Under the pieces are notes generated by a model, which searched no databases, was not told where the DNA came from, and worked only from the letters and a program-made list of their open reading frames with translations. Source: Martelella sp. NC20 (GTDB lineage: Bacteria > Pseudomonadota > Alphaproteobacteria > Rhizobiales > Rhizobiaceae). Taken from it: 64,000 nt of DNA. Below, in pieces: positions 17,124 to 26,475 of this stretch (within the stretch, counting starts at the first letter, position 1; every line of letters begins with the position of its first letter). The stretch is from NCBI RefSeq assembly GCF_013459645.1, contig NZ_CP054861.1, forward strand, positions 3,274,001 to 3,338,000. Reading direction: 5' to 3'. The position numbers and the translations under genes were made by a program.

Positions 17124-19160
17124 CTATTTGCGCCCGCCCTCGTGAAAATGACCGTAGATCAGCCGCGCCATCGCCTCCGAAATCCCGTCGACGCCGGCAA
17201 GGTCCGAAAGGCCCGCGCGCGAGACCGCCTTGGCCGAGCCGAAATGCTGCAGCAGCGCGCGCTTGCGCGATGGTCCGATCCCGGCGATTTCATCGAGCGG
17301 GTTGCGGACCATCTCCTTCTTGCGGCGCGCCCGGTGGGAGCCGATCGCAAAGCGATGAGCCTCGTCGCGCAGACGCTGGATGAAATAGAGCACCGGATCG
17401 CGCGGCGGCAGCGAGAAATCGGGCCGTCCCGCCATGAAGAAGCGCTCGCGCCCGGCCTCGCGGTCGGCACCCTTGGCGATGCCGATCGCCGTGACCGCAT
17501 CGGCTATTCCGAGCTCGTCGAGGATCGCCCGCACCGCCGACATCTGCCCCTGTCCGCCGTCGATCAGGATCACGTCCGGCCAGGCGGGGAAGGGGGCTTC
17601 GATGTCGCCGTCCGGCGCAATGCTGTGGTCGGGGCTGTGGTCGGGGCTGCGGTCGGGGCTGCCATGCTCCTTGATCAGCCTTGCAAAACGGCGGGTCATG
17701 ACCTCGCGCATCATGCCGAAATCGTCGCCGGGCGTGATCTCGGTCGATTTGATGTTGAACTTGCGGTACTGCGCCTTCACGAACCCGTCGGGTCCGGCGA
17801 CGATCATGCCACCGACCGCATTCGTGCCCATGATGTGGGAGTTGTCATAAACCTCGATCCGGCGCGGCGGGTGGGGGAGGCCGAAGGTTTCGGCAAAGCC
17901 GGCGAGCAGGCGCGACTGCGTCGCGGTTTCGGCGAGCTTGCGGCCATGGGCCTCGCGGGCATTGGCAAGGCCGTGCTCGACCGCCTCGCGCTTTTCGCCG
18001 CGCTTCGGCACGGTGATCTGGATCTTGCGTTCGGCCCGTTCCGACAGCGCCAGTTCCAGCAGCGCCTGTTCCTCGATTTCCTCGGACAGGAATATATTCC
18101 TCGGGATCGGCTTGTCGTCGTAGAACTGCGCCAGGAAGGCGTTCAGGATCTCGGCGCCGGTCAGCGACGGATCGGCTTTCGGGAAATAGGCGCGGTTGCC
18201 CCAGTTCTGGCCGGTGCGGTAGAAAAACACCTGGATGCAGCAGAGCCCGCCCTCATTGTGGATCGCGAACACATCCGCTTCCTCGATGCCTGCCGGATTG
18301 ACGCCCTGATGGCCGAGCACATGGGAAAGCGCGGACAGCCGGTCGCGATAGATCGCGGCGCTTTCGAAATCGAGGTTTTCCGACGCCGCGTTCATCGCCT
18401 CGGCAAGCTCGGCATGGACCTGCCTGCTCTTGCCGGAGAGAAAGGCGCGGGCCTCGTCGACCAGTTCGTCATAGCCCGCTTTCGAGATTTCACCGGTGCA
18501 AGGGGCCGAACAGCGCTTGATCTGGTGGAGCAGGCAGGGGCGCGTCCGGCTTTCATAGACGCTGTCGGTGCAGGAGCGGATCAGGAAGGCGCGCTGCATC
18601 GCGTTGATGGTGCGCCCGACCGCGCCGGCGGAGGCGAACGGCCCGTAATAATCGCCCTTGCGGGCGCGGGCGCCGCGATGCTTGAACAGCGCGGGCGCTT
18701 CGTGGTCGCCGGTGATCAGGATGTAGGGAAAGGATTTGTCGTCGCGCAGCAGAACATTAAAACGTGGGCGCAACCTTTTGATAAGGTTGGCTTCAAGCAG
18801 CAATGCTTCGGTTTCCGTCCTGGTGGTGACGAATTCCATATGGGCGGTTTGCGACACCATGCGGGCGATGCGGTTGGAGTGGCCGCGCCCTTGCGCGTAA
18901 TTGGTGACGCGCTTTTTCAGCGACCGTGCCTTGCCGACATAGAGCACGTCGCCATTGGCATTGAACATGCGGTAGACGCCGGGCGCGTTCGGCAGGCGCT
19001 TGACGAATTCGGCGATCAGCTCGGCGCCCTTCAGCGCATGCTGCTCGCTCGCCGCGTCATTCCACTGGATCGCGTCGGCCGAAGGCACGGCGACCTCGGG
19101 GAGGCCGTCATCATCCTCGTCGTCATAAACAATGCCGCCGTCAGGCGCGTTGCGTGTCAT
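17124..19160 (-). CDS. uvrC: Excinuclease ABC subunit C
   Basis: This 678-residue subunit makes both incisions in UvrABC nucleotide-excision repair. The GIY-YIG domain is at residues ~55-135 ([19 protein letters not shown]). The UVR (UvrB-binding) segment is near 240-275, the RNase H-like C-terminal nuclease has YDNSHIMG and [13 protein letters not shown], and a helix-hairpin-helix pair ends the protein ([23 protein letters not shown]). A Ser/Pro/Asp/His-rich insert ([14 protein letters not shown]) reflects a DNA tandem repeat in this gene. The start overlaps the stop of the SDR gene by 4 bp, so both are likely cotranscribed. Confidence 0.96.
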   Translation of the reverse strand: MTRNAPDGGIVYDDEDDDGLPEVAVPSADAIQWNDAASEQHALKGAELIAEFVKRLPNAPGVYRMFNANGDVLYVGKARSLKKRVTNYAQGRGHSNRIARMVSQTAHMEFVTTRTETEALLLEANLIKRLRPRFNVLLRDDKSFPYILITGDHEAPALFKHRGARARKGDYYGPFASAGAVGRTINAMQRAFLIRSCTDSVYESRTRPCLLHQIKRCSAPCTGEISKAGYDELVDEARAFLSGKSRQVHAELAEAMNAASENLDFESAAIYRDRLSALSHVLGHQGVNPAGIEEADVFAIHNEGGLCCIQVFFYRTGQNWGNRAYFPKADPSLTGAEILNAFLAQFYDDKPIPRNIFLSEEIEEQALLELALSERAERKIQITVPKRGEKREAVEHGLANAREAHGRKLAETATQSRLLAGFAETFGLPHPPRRIEVYDNSHIMGTNAVGGMIVAGPDGFVKAQYRKFNIKSTEITPGDDFGMMREVMTRRFARLIKEHGSPDRSPDHSPDHSIAPDGDIEAPFPAWPDVILIDGGQGQMSAVRAILDELGIADAVTAIGIAKGADREAGRERFFMAGRPDFSLPPRDPVLYFIQRLRDEAHRFAIGSHRARRKKEMVRNPLDEIAGIGPSRKRALLQHFGSAKAVSRAGLSDLAGVDGISEAMARLIYGHFHEGGRK
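17625..17660. repeat. 12-bp tandem repeat (x3) inside uvrC
   Basis: Three direct copies of a 12-bp unit, GTGGTCGGGGCT twice and GCGGTCGGGGCT once, encode Ser-Pro-Asp-His/Arg repeats between the nuclease core segments of UvrC. Because the unit is a multiple of three, copy number can vary without a frameshift. Confidence 0.85.
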
Positions 19161-19927
19161 TCATTGATACCCGCTGCATCCGGTGTTTCCCAGGCCAGGT
19201 GCTGCCCGCCATCGAGCGCGATCATCTGGCCCGTGATCGAAGGCGTTTCGAATAGATAGCGAATCGTTGCCGCAAATTCCGAAAGCGCCGGTCCTCGTCT
19301 TAAGATAAGGGCTCGGACCTGGCTTTCAAAATCCTCGTCGCTCTGGCGGACGTTTTTCAGCGTCGGGCCGGGGCCGATCGCGTTGACGCGGATGTTCGGC
19401 GCGAACGCCTGCGCCATGGTCTGGGTCGCGGTCCAGAGCGTGCTCTTGGAGAGCGTATAGGTGAAGAAGCGGGGGCCGAGCGCCCAGACCCGCTGGTCGA
19501 TCATGTTGACGATCAGGCCGGTTCGCCCGCCGCCTGCCTGCCGCGCGAAATGCTCGGCCAGTATCAGCGGCGCCTTCACATGGATGGCGAAATGACGGTC
19601 GAACTGCGCGGCATCGAAGCGGGCGGCCTCGTCATCGTTGAAAAGCGAGGCGTTGTTGACCAGGATAGCGACCGGCCCCATCGCATCGTTGACCGCGCCG
19701 ATCAGGCGGCCCGTCTGATCGGGGACGAGGAGATCAGCCTGGAAGGCGCGGGCCTCGATGCCGCTGTCGGCGAGCGATTGCGCCAGCGATTCCGCCTCCC
19801 TGAAACTGCTATTGGCATGGATCGCCACATTGAAGCCGTAATTGGCCATGCCCTCGACGATGGCGCGGCCAAGTCTTTTCGCGCCGCCGGTGACGAGAAC
19901 GGTTCTTGAGAGCGGTTTTTGCTGCAT
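19157..19927 (-). CDS. Short-chain dehydrogenase/reductase (FolM/pteridine-reductase-like)
   Basis: This 256-residue NAD(P)-dependent oxidoreductase has the nucleotide-binding motif [15 protein letters not shown] near residue 12, the NNAS motif (ILVNNASLF), and YTLSKSTLW carrying the Tyr-x3-Lys pair. The T-G-x3-R-x-G pattern with an arginine (GAKRLGR) is typical of pteridine reductase and FolM-type SDRs, which suggests dihydrofolate or dihydromonapterin reduction. The substrate is inferred only. It lies upstream of uvrC with a 4-bp overlap. The 300-bp gap beyond its start belongs to the next porin gene. Confidence 0.8.
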   Translation of the reverse strand: MQQKPLSRTVLVTGGAKRLGRAIVEGMANYGFNVAIHANSSFREAESLAQSLADSGIEARAFQADLLVPDQTGRLIGAVNDAMGPVAILVNNASLFNDDEAARFDAAQFDRHFAIHVKAPLILAEHFARQAGGGRTGLIVNMIDQRVWALGPRFFTYTLSKSTLWTATQTMAQAFAPNIRVNAIGPGPTLKNVRQSDEDFESQVRALILRRGPALSEFAATIRYLFETPSITGQMIALDGGQHLAWETPDAAGINE

Positions 19928-20228
19928 TGATGCATCCTTCGAACGGCGGTGCGAAGCTTATATCGCCTTGCCGCAGCAACGGCCAAACGGAATTTGTAGC
20001 ACCCTGGAGGCCCGGGGGAAATGAAGACCGCACGGGATCGAAATTGATTTGAATATAAATAATGTATTAACTTTATTGTTTTTATTATTTCTGTGTATAA
20101 ATATCCTGTTAACGATAGTTATAAGGTTAATTTTGGTAGCATTGAAAAGATAATTATCCGCGCCTATTTCTTCTCTCAAGTGCAGTCCGCGAGAATACAG
20201 TCGGCGGGCACGTTAAAGGAGAGACAAG
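19928..20228 (+). promoter_or_regulatory. AT-rich upstream region of the outer-membrane barrel gene
   Basis: This 300-bp stretch holds no gene. From about 20040 to 20160 it is strongly AT-rich (runs of TTTATTGTTTTTATT type), far below the local GC, then becomes mixed up to a clean TTAAAGGAGAGAC ribosome site. Such tracts fit a strong, curved promoter region with an extended 5' leader, common ahead of abundant porin genes. No single -35/-10 pair is convincing. Confidence 0.5.
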
Positions 20229-20873
20229 ATGCGGAATTTCAAAACGACGACCGCCGTCGCGATGGCGGTACTGATAGGCGCTGGCGCGGCACAGGCCGCG
20301 GATGCCATCGTCTCTGCCCCTTATGAACCGAGCCCGGTAAGCTACGCGCCGCCGGCCAAGATTTCGAACTGGAGCGGCTTCTACCTCGGCGGCGCCGCCA
20401 ACTGGGACTGGGGTACGTTCAACGAAGGCGATTTCAACGCTGATGGCTGGGGCGGCACGCTGTTCGGCGGCTACAACCTGCAGAGCGGCTCGATCGTCTA
20501 CGGCGTCGAAGCCGATCTCGCCACCTCGAACCAGAGTGAAGTGGTCAACCCGAATGTGAAGATGGAACAGGGCGTCAACGGCTCGCTGCGCGGCCGCGTC
20601 GGCTTCGCCATGGATCCGGTTCTGCTTTACGGCACGGCCGGTCTCGCCGGTTCCAAGCTGGTTGCCAAGCAGACAGGCGACAAGGACACGCAGATGGGCT
20701 GGGGCTACACGGTCGGCGCCGGTGCCGAAGCCATGATCACGGACAACATCTCGGCCCGCCTCGAATATCGCTACACCGATTACGGCAAGCAGGATTTCAA
20801 ACTGAACGGCGCGACCTATGATCGCGGCTTTCAGGAAAACACCGTCAAGGTCGGTCTCGGCGTTCACTTCTGA
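20229..20873 (+). CDS. Omp25/31-type outer-membrane beta-barrel protein
   Basis: This 214-residue protein has a cleavable signal peptide (MRNFKTTTAVAMAVLIGAGAAQAADA). After a Pro-rich strand it shows NWSGFYLGGAANWDWG, LFGGYNLQSGSIVYGVEADL, SLRGRVGFAMDPVLLYGTAGL and ARLEYRYTDYG, and it ends in KVGLGVHF with a terminal Phe. This is the eight-stranded Omp25/Omp31/RopB barrel family abundant in Rhizobiales. A strong GGAGAGACAAG site precedes the ATG. It is probably highly expressed as a structural porin-like barrel. Confidence 0.92.
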   Translation: MRNFKTTTAVAMAVLIGAGAAQAADAIVSAPYEPSPVSYAPPAKISNWSGFYLGGAANWDWGTFNEGDFNADGWGGTLFGGYNLQSGSIVYGVEADLATSNQSEVVNPNVKMEQGVNGSLRGRVGFAMDPVLLYGTAGLAGSKLVAKQTGDKDTQMGWGYTVGAGAEAMITDNISARLEYRYTDYGKQDFKLNGATYDRGFQENTVKVGLGVHF

Positions 20874-20974
20874 GAACCCGACAACGCTTGATGCAGGGGA
20901 AGGCTCGCCGCGAGGCGGGCCTTCAATTTGTCGACAAAGCTCGTGCCCGCTCGGGGCGTAGCCTCCGCTCTGCC

Positions 20975-21085
20975 GTCATTCCGGCCTTGAGCCGGAATCC
21001 AGCAAGCGCCAAGTCCTTGCGCTCAAAGACTTTTCCTGAGATTCACCACGTATGGCCCTGGATGCCGGGTCAAGCCCGGCATGAC
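20975..21085. repeat. RIME-like palindromic intergenic element, copy 2
   Basis: The 111-bp element begins GTCATTCCGG and ends GGCATGAC. It has two hairpins, near 20979-20999 (arms ATTCCGGC/GCCGGAAT) and 21062-21082 (arms ATGCCGGG/CCCGGCAT), both with a TCAAG/CTTGA-type loop. Plan, loop and terminal GTCAT match copy 1 at 7972-8083, although stem sequences differ. It fills the gap between the barrel gene and a convergent GST gene, where no gene is seen. Confidence 0.7.
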
Positions 21086-21176
21086 GGAAAAGATAGGGAA
21101 GGGCTTTGTCAGCATTCTGGAGGCTCGCCGCGAGGCGGGCCTTTTTGGTTCGGACCGCGCCGGGGCGAACCGCTGA

Positions 21177-21779
21177 CTATACCTGCGGCCGCAGCCGGGC
21201 GTAATCCGGAAAGCGCTCCTCGAACGCCGCCGGCCAGTTGGCAAGGCGGACGCGGTGCTCTTCCCACTGGCCGGGAAAACGCAGCATCAGATAGCCGAGC
21301 AGGCTGGCGAGCGCGAAATGGCCGGCATTGAGCCGCTTGCCGAATGCGGGCGGATGGGCGTCGAGGTGGTCGAGACCGCGGCGCACCTTGTCCCACTGGC
21401 GGTCGACCCAAGGCTGATGCCAGGTCTCCGGCGTGCGGAAACGTTTCTCGTAGATCACCAGAATCGCGGCGTCGCAGATGCCGTCGCAGAGCGCCTCGGT
21501 GCGTTCCACGGCCGCGCGCTTTTCCGGGCTGCGCGGATAGATCCGGGCATCGTCTCCGGCGATGCCGTTTAGATAATGCATGATGGTGCGGCTGTCGTAA
21601 TAGGTTTCGCCGCTGTCGGCGACGAGGGTCGGGATCTTGCCGAGCGGGTTGGCCGCCAGGAGATCGGCCGGATTGTCCGGCGTCGCGGTCGGCATGACGT
21701 CGAGCCCGAGGCGGAGATAATGGGCCGCCATCACCACCTTGGTGGAGAAGGGCGAGGCGGGGGCATAAAACAGTTTCAT
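21177..21779 (-). CDS. Glutathione S-transferase family protein
   Basis: This 200-residue protein starts MKLFYAPASPFSTKVVMAA, which places a serine at the thiol-stabilising position. NPLGKIPTLVADSGETYYDSRTIMHYL contains the cis-proline and the glutathione gamma-glutamyl site. A helical C-terminal domain follows. Length fits the family. The start overlaps the 3' end of rlmJ by 4 bp on the same strand, so they form a two-gene unit. Substrate is unknown. Confidence 0.87.
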   Translation of the reverse strand: MKLFYAPASPFSTKVVMAAHYLRLGLDVMPTATPDNPADLLAANPLGKIPTLVADSGETYYDSRTIMHYLNGIAGDDARIYPRSPEKRAAVERTEALCDGICDAAILVIYEKRFRTPETWHQPWVDRQWDKVRRGLDHLDAHPPAFGKRLNAGHFALASLLGYLMLRFPGQWEEHRVRLANWPAAFEERFPDYARLRPQV

Positions 21780-22648
21780 CGGCCGTCTTCTTTCTCATGA
21801 GCGCTCTCGCCGGCGATCCAGAAACGGCTGGCGCGGGCGAAACGGTCCTGCGCCAGGCAGGTCTTCAGATAGGGCAGCAGAATATCGAGTTCGCGCGCCA
21901 GCGTATAGGGAGGATTGACGACGACCAGGCCGGAGCCCGCCAGACCGGTGTCGCGATCGCTCCTCACGCTAAGTTCCGCACAGAGGATTTTCGGGATCGC
22001 CAGATCCTTCAACGTCTGATGGAAGGCTGAGACTGGCGCGCCGTTCTTGATCGGATACCAGAGCAGGTAGGTGCCGGTCGCGAAACGGCGATGGGCCTTT
22101 GCCAGCCCATCGGCGAGGCGGTCGAACTCGCCCGGTTCCTCGAACGGCGGATCGACCAGAACGATGCCGCGCCGTTCCTTGGGCGGCAGGTGGGCGGCAA
22201 GGGCGAGCCAGCCGTCGAGATGGGTCGCGCGGACCTGATAATCGCCGTCGAATGCGACATGCAGCGTCTCGTAATCGTCCGGGTGCAGTTCCATCAGCGA
22301 AAGCCGGTCCTGCTTGCGCATCAGCATGCGGGCAAGGCGCGGCGAGCCGGGATAGGTTTTCACGCCGCCGTCCGGATTGAGGGCGCGCACGCAATCGAGA
22401 TAGGGCTGAAGCAGGGCCGCGACATCACCCGGCAGGTCGGCCGCAAGCAGCCGGCCGATGCCATCGCGCCATTCACCGGTCTTTTCGGCTTCTCCGCTCG
22501 AAAGGTCGTACTGGCCGATGCCGGCATGGGTATCGAGAATCCGGAAGGCGGCGTCCTTGCGCTGGAAATAGCGGATGACATTGGCGAGCACGGCATGTTT
22601 CAGAACATCGGCGAAATTTCCGGCGTGATAGATATGGCGGTAATTCAT
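21776..22648 (-). CDS. rlmJ: 23S rRNA (adenine2030-N6)-methyltransferase RlmJ
   Basis: This 290-residue SAM-dependent enzyme would methylate A2030 of 23S rRNA. The N-terminus MNYRHIYHAGNFADVLKHAVL is diagnostic for RlmJ. ILDTHAGIGQYDL supplies the SAM pocket and the N6-adenine methyltransferase motif DPPF appears in VLVDPPFEEPGEF near residue 165. It is cotranscribed with the downstream GST gene through a 4-bp overlap. Confidence 0.94.
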   Translation of the reverse strand: MNYRHIYHAGNFADVLKHAVLANVIRYFQRKDAAFRILDTHAGIGQYDLSSGEAEKTGEWRDGIGRLLAADLPGDVAALLQPYLDCVRALNPDGGVKTYPGSPRLARMLMRKQDRLSLMELHPDDYETLHVAFDGDYQVRATHLDGWLALAAHLPPKERRGIVLVDPPFEEPGEFDRLADGLAKAHRRFATGTYLLWYPIKNGAPVSAFHQTLKDLAIPKILCAELSVRSDRDTGLAGSGLVVVNPPYTLARELDILLPYLKTCLAQDRFARASRFWIAGESAHEKEDGR

Positions 22649-22759
22649 CGCGTCCTCGCATTGCCTTCGGCGCGGATGTTATTATGACTGTCGGCATCGC
22701 TTTACAAGCGCGGCTTTACAAGCGGCATCCGTCCGCTCGCTTTCGACAAGGAACCCTCC

Positions 22760-23353
22760 ATGACCACGAATCGCGTTAAAATTCTCGAGAAAAACACGCT
22801 TTTCGAGGGTTGGAGCCGGATCGTCGAATATGTCTTCCGCTATCGCGACAGCAAGGGCAGCGAGAGCGAGCGCTCCTGGGAGGTGTGCGAGCGCCCGGAG
22901 GCCGCCTGCGTGCTGGTCTATGATCGCGATCTCGGCAAGTTCGTGCTGGTGCGGCAGTTCCGCGTTCCGGTCTATGCGATGGGCGGTCGCGACGGCTTTC
23001 TGCTGGAGCTTGCCGCGGGCCTGATCGATGACGGCGAAACGCCTGAGGAGGCCGCGATCCGCGAGGCCCGCGAGGAAACCGGCTACGCGGTCGGCGATCT
23101 CGTTCCCGTCACCGCGATGATCTCCGCGCCCGGCATCCTCACCGAAATCGTCCACTGCTTCGCGGCGGTCGCCGACAGCAGCATGCGGGTCGATGACGGC
23201 GGCGGGCTTTCCGACGAGCACGAGGATATCGAGATCGTCACGCTGACCCTCGACGAAGCGATGGCGATGGTGACCTCGGGCGATATCAGCGACGCAAAGA
23301 CGATCATCATGCTGCAATGGGCGGCGATGAACAGGTCGGTGTTCGGGCTTTAG
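22760..23353 (+). CDS. Nudix hydrolase (NudK/ADP-sugar pyrophosphatase-like)
   Basis: This 197-residue protein has a complete Nudix box, G-x5-E-x7-REUXEEXGU, as GETPEEAAIREAREETGY near residues 93-110. The upstream VRQFRVPVYAMGG and LLELAAGLID segments are typical of the NudK and ADP-ribose pyrophosphatase group, which cleave nucleotide sugars. The N-terminus KILEKNTLFEGWSRI resembles NudK (GDP-mannose pyrophosphatase). The precise substrate is not certain. A 111-bp gap separates it from divergent rlmJ. Confidence 0.87.
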   Translation: MTTNRVKILEKNTLFEGWSRIVEYVFRYRDSKGSESERSWEVCERPEAACVLVYDRDLGKFVLVRQFRVPVYAMGGRDGFLLELAAGLIDDGETPEEAAIREAREETGYAVGDLVPVTAMISAPGILTEIVHCFAAVADSSMRVDDGGGLSDEHEDIEIVTLTLDEAMAMVTSGDISDAKTIIMLQWAAMNRSVFGL

Positions 23354-23382
23354 GTTATCGCCTGCCGCCGAAGGCATGTGGC

Positions 23383-24156
23383 TCAGTCCGAAAACTGCTC
23401 GGCCAGTATGCGTTCCGACCACGAGCGGTTCGGGTCGGACAGCACTTTCGCGCGGGCGGCCGGATCCTGCTCGATGCGGACATGGAGCACGTGCTTGACC
23501 TCGGTATGGTCGGCAAACGCGTTGACCAGCCGCTTTTCCGGTTCAAGCACTTCGATATCGACGACGGCGGTGTTGGGCAGAAGCGCGCCGCGCCAGCGCC
23601 GCGGCCGGAAGGCACTGACCGGCGTGATTGCCAGAAGCGGTGCTTCCAGCGGTATGATCGGGCCGTGGACGGAGAGGTTGTAGGCGGTCGAGCCGGCGGG
23701 GGTTGCGACCAGAATGCCGTCGCAGGCAAGCTCCGGCAGGCGCACCCTTCCGTCGACGCTGACCTGCAGCTTGGCGGCCTGGTGGGACTGGCGCAGCATC
23801 GAGACCTCGTTGATCGCAAGCGCGATCGACGACGTCCCGTCGGCATTGCGCGTGGTCATGCGCAGCGGGCGCAATTCGTTCATATCGGCGACTGTCAGAC
23901 GGCCGAGCAGGTCGTCGGTCGAATATTCGTTCATCAGGAAGCCGACGGAGCCGCGGTTCATGCCGTAGACCGGGGTGTCGGAGTTCATGTATTCATGCAG
24001 CGTCTGCAGCATGAAACCGTCGCCGCCGAGCGCCACGATGAAATCCGCCTGTTCCGGCGCGACATTGCCGTAGAGCCTGGTGAGTTCCACTGAGGCGGTT
24101 TCGGCATCTTCGGCGCCGGAAGACAGAAAGCAGAGGGCGGGACTGGGTTTGGGCAT
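23383..24156 (-). CDS. nadK: NAD kinase
   Basis: This 257-residue enzyme phosphorylates NAD to NADP. The GGDG motif is in FIVALGGDGFMLQTL near residue 45. The NE pair in ALAINEVSML and the segment DGILVATPAGSTAYNLSVHGPI are the second family signature. A short alphaproteobacterial form. It converges on the Nudix gene with a 29-bp gap. Confidence 0.95.
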   Translation of the reverse strand: MPKPSPALCFLSSGAEDAETASVELTRLYGNVAPEQADFIVALGGDGFMLQTLHEYMNSDTPVYGMNRGSVGFLMNEYSTDDLLGRLTVADMNELRPLRMTTRNADGTSSIALAINEVSMLRQSHQAAKLQVSVDGRVRLPELACDGILVATPAGSTAYNLSVHGPIIPLEAPLLAITPVSAFRPRRWRGALLPNTAVVDIEVLEPEKRLVNAFADHTEVKHVLHVRIEQDPAARAKVLSDPNRSWSERILAEQFSD

Positions 24157-24321
24157 ATCGCTTTTCCGTTCGGGTTTCGCGCGGGGGCCAGATCACCCGA
24201 GCGGGCCCCGATTTGCAAGCCCTTCGCGGCGCCGATCTTTCATGCATCAGCCAAATAGCGGCGAAATAGATGATTTTTTCGTTTTACAGCGGGGCCAAAT
24301 CTGATAGTTGGCATGCCCAAT

Positions 24322-24397
24322 GCCCTTGTAGCTCAGTTGGTAGAGCATCTGATTTGTAATCAGAGGGTCGCGGGTTCGAATCCTGCCGGGGGCACCA
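24322..24397 (+). tRNA. tRNA-Thr (anticodon TGT)
   Basis: The 76-nt sequence folds into a full cloverleaf: acceptor GCCCTTG with CGGGGGC (two G-T wobbles), D-arm AGCTCAGTTGGTAGAGC, anticodon arm TCTGA-TTTGTAA-TCAGA reading TGT, and T-arm GCGGGTTCGAATCCTGC. The CCA end is encoded. Confidence 0.96.
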
Positions 24398-24593
24398 AGT
24401 CGCTTTCAGGGATACCGCGAAAGTCGTCAAATCGACACTTACGCCAGGTAGATGCCCTGGCGCCATTTTGCCCAGGCCCGGAAAAGCTTGTCAAAATGCC
24501 AAGGATATTGCAAGAAGTCGCGCCCGGCCATGACGCCGCGTTTGCGCATGTAACCCAACGGCTTTCGAGCCGACATGAAATGAAGGTATGGAT

Positions 24594-26177
24594 ATGCAGG
24601 TAACCGAAACGCTCGCCGAAGGGCTGAAGCGCGAAATCAAGATCACAGTTCCTGCGGATGATCTGAAGGCGCGCATGAACGAACGCCTGGCGGATGCCAA
24701 GGACAAGGTTCGCATCAACGGCTTTCGCCCGGGCAAGGTGCCGATGTCGCATCTGAAGAAGCTCTACGGCAAGTCGATCATGGCGGAAATCGTCAACGAG
24801 ACGCTGCAGGAAAAGCCGCAGTCGGTGATCGCCGAGCGCGGTGAACGCGCCGCCGGCCAGCCGAAGATCGACATGACCGAGGACGAGGCCGAAGCCAACA
24901 AGGTTCTGAACGGCGAACTCGATTTCGAATTCACCGTCACCTACGAAGTGCTTCCGAAGTTCGAGCTTCAGCCGACCGACGGCATCAAGGTCGAGCGCCC
25001 GGTTGTCGAGATTTCCGATGAGGAAGTCGAGGACCAGGTCAAGGCGGTTGCCGAAAACGCCCGCGAATACGAGACCAAGAAGGGCAAGGCCGCCGATGGC
25101 GACCGCGTCACCATCGACTATGTCGGCAAGATCGACGGCGAAGCCTTTGATGGCGGCAGCGACACCGATTCGCAGCTCGTGCTTGGCTCCAACCGCTTCA
25201 TCCCCGGTTTTGAGGAACAGCTCGTCGGCGTCAAGGCCGATGACGAAAAGCAGGTCAAGGTCACGTTCCCGGAAGACTATCCGGCCGAACATCTGGCCGG
25301 CAAGGAAGCCGTCTTCGAGGTCACCGTCAAGGACGTCGCCTCCGCCGGCAAGCTGGAGATCAACGACGAACTGGCTGAAAAACTGGGTCTGGAATCGGCC
25401 GATCGTCTGCGCGAAATCGTGCGCGAGCAGATCGTCGGCCAGTACAGCCAGTTCACGCGTCAGAAGGTCAAGCGTCAGATCCTTGACCAACTCGACGAAC
25501 AGTATTCTTTCGAAGCCCCGCAGTCGCTGGTCGATGCCGAGTTCGAAAACATCTGGCGTCAGGTCAATGCCGATCTGGAGCGCTCGGGCAAGTCGTTCGA
25601 GGATGAGGACACCACCGAAGAGGAAGCGCGCGGCGAATACCGCAAGCTTGCCGAACGCCGCGTTCGTCTCGGCCTCGTGCTCTCCGAAATCGGCGAGAAG
25701 GCCGGCGTTCAGGTCTCCGACGAGGAAATGCAGCGCGCGCTTTACGACCAGATGCGCCAGTATCCCGGTCAGGAGCAGGAAATCCTGAAGTTCTTCCGCG
25801 AAACCCCCGGCGCCCAGGCATCGCTGCGCGCGCCGATCTTCGAGGAAAAGGTGGTCGACCATCTGCTCGAAGGCATCGACGTCAAGGATGTCACGGTCTC
25901 CAAGGAGGAGCTGATGGCTGAGGACGAGGACGAGCTTTCGACCGACAAGACGGACGAGACGAAGCCTGCCGCCAAGAAGAAGGCCGCGCCGAAGAAGGCC
26001 GCTGCCAAGTCGGAAGATGATACGGCTCAGGACGAGGCTGAAAAGCCCGCCGAAAAGAAGGCTCCGGCCAAGAAGGCAGCACCGAAGAAGGCTGCCGCCA
26101 AGGCTGATGCCGACGACGATGCGAAGCCCGCGCCGAAGAAGAAGGCCGCTCCGAAGAAGAAGGCCGACGAGGCCTGA
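24594..26177 (+). CDS. tig: Trigger factor
   Basis: This 527-residue ribosome-bound chaperone and prolyl isomerase folds nascent chains. The ribosome-binding signature is [17 protein letters not shown] near residue 45. The FKBP domain (residues ~155-245) carries [17 protein letters not shown], and a helical C-terminal chaperone domain follows. From about residue 460 the protein ends in a Lys/Ala/Pro/Asp-rich tail (repeats of [11 protein letters not shown]) resembling histone H1, about 65 residues longer than the E. coli protein. The start at 24594 ([10 protein letters not shown]) is the family start; ATG 24588 is in frame 2 codons earlier. A strong terminator follows. Confidence 0.95.
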   Translation: MQVTETLAEGLKREIKITVPADDLKARMNERLADAKDKVRINGFRPGKVPMSHLKKLYGKSIMAEIVNETLQEKPQSVIAERGERAAGQPKIDMTEDEAEANKVLNGELDFEFTVTYEVLPKFELQPTDGIKVERPVVEISDEEVEDQVKAVAENAREYETKKGKAADGDRVTIDYVGKIDGEAFDGGSDTDSQLVLGSNRFIPGFEEQLVGVKADDEKQVKVTFPEDYPAEHLAGKEAVFEVTVKDVASAGKLEINDELAEKLGLESADRLREIVREQIVGQYSQFTRQKVKRQILDQLDEQYSFEAPQSLVDAEFENIWRQVNADLERSGKSFEDEDTTEEEARGEYRKLAERRVRLGLVLSEIGEKAGVQVSDEEMQRALYDQMRQYPGQEQEILKFFRETPGAQASLRAPIFEEKVVDHLLEGIDVKDVTVSKEELMAEDEDELSTDKTDETKPAAKKKAAPKKAAAKSEDDTAQDEAEKPAEKKAPAKKAAPKKAAAKADADDDAKPAPKKKAAPKKKADEA

Positions 26178-26206
26178 TTCAAGAACCTGCGTTTATCGCA
26201 ACAGGA

Positions 26207-26235
26207 CGCCCGGCATGATGATGCCGGGCGTTTTT
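26207..26235 (+). terminator. Intrinsic terminator of tig
   Basis: A GC-rich inverted repeat (ACGCCCGGCAT / ATGCCGGGCGT) with a short GAT-type loop is followed by TTTTT, 30 bp after the tig stop codon. Confidence 0.9.
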
Positions 26236-26270
26236 CGTTTGTGGCTACCGGCATGGCTTGCTCCCGATAC

Positions 26271-26412
26271 TCTCTCCCGCTTGCGGGAGAGATGCCCCGA
26301 AAGGGGCAGTGAGGGTGAAACAGCATTTCCAAACGTGAGGGCGTCCGAGGGGACGGACTCCCCCCTCACTGTCGCTGTCGCGACATCTCTCCCCTCCGGG
26401 GCGAGAAGAGCT
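26271..26412. repeat. Inverted-repeat intergenic element
   Basis: Two arms face each other. The left arm (26271-26325) holds CTCTCCCGC-TTGC-GGGAGAG, then CCCCGAAAGGGG and CAGTGAGGG. The right arm (26360-26412) holds CCCTCACTG and, farther on, CATCTCTCCCCTCCGGGGCGAG. The arms are imperfect reverse complements over ~45 bp. Elements of this kind recur between rhizobial genes. It fills the 298-bp gap between tig and the kinase gene, in which I see no gene. Confidence 0.6.
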
Positions 26413-26475
26413 GGGGGCTATGCGGTGACGCCATTGCCCTGTCTCCGGCGGGGAGAGCGTTTTTCGCGCAAGACC

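Noticed and set aside
17142..19259. A long plus-strand open frame of 705 residues.
   Set aside because: It lies antisense to uvrC; its composition is Arg/Gly/Asp-rich without motifs, a high-GC shadow.
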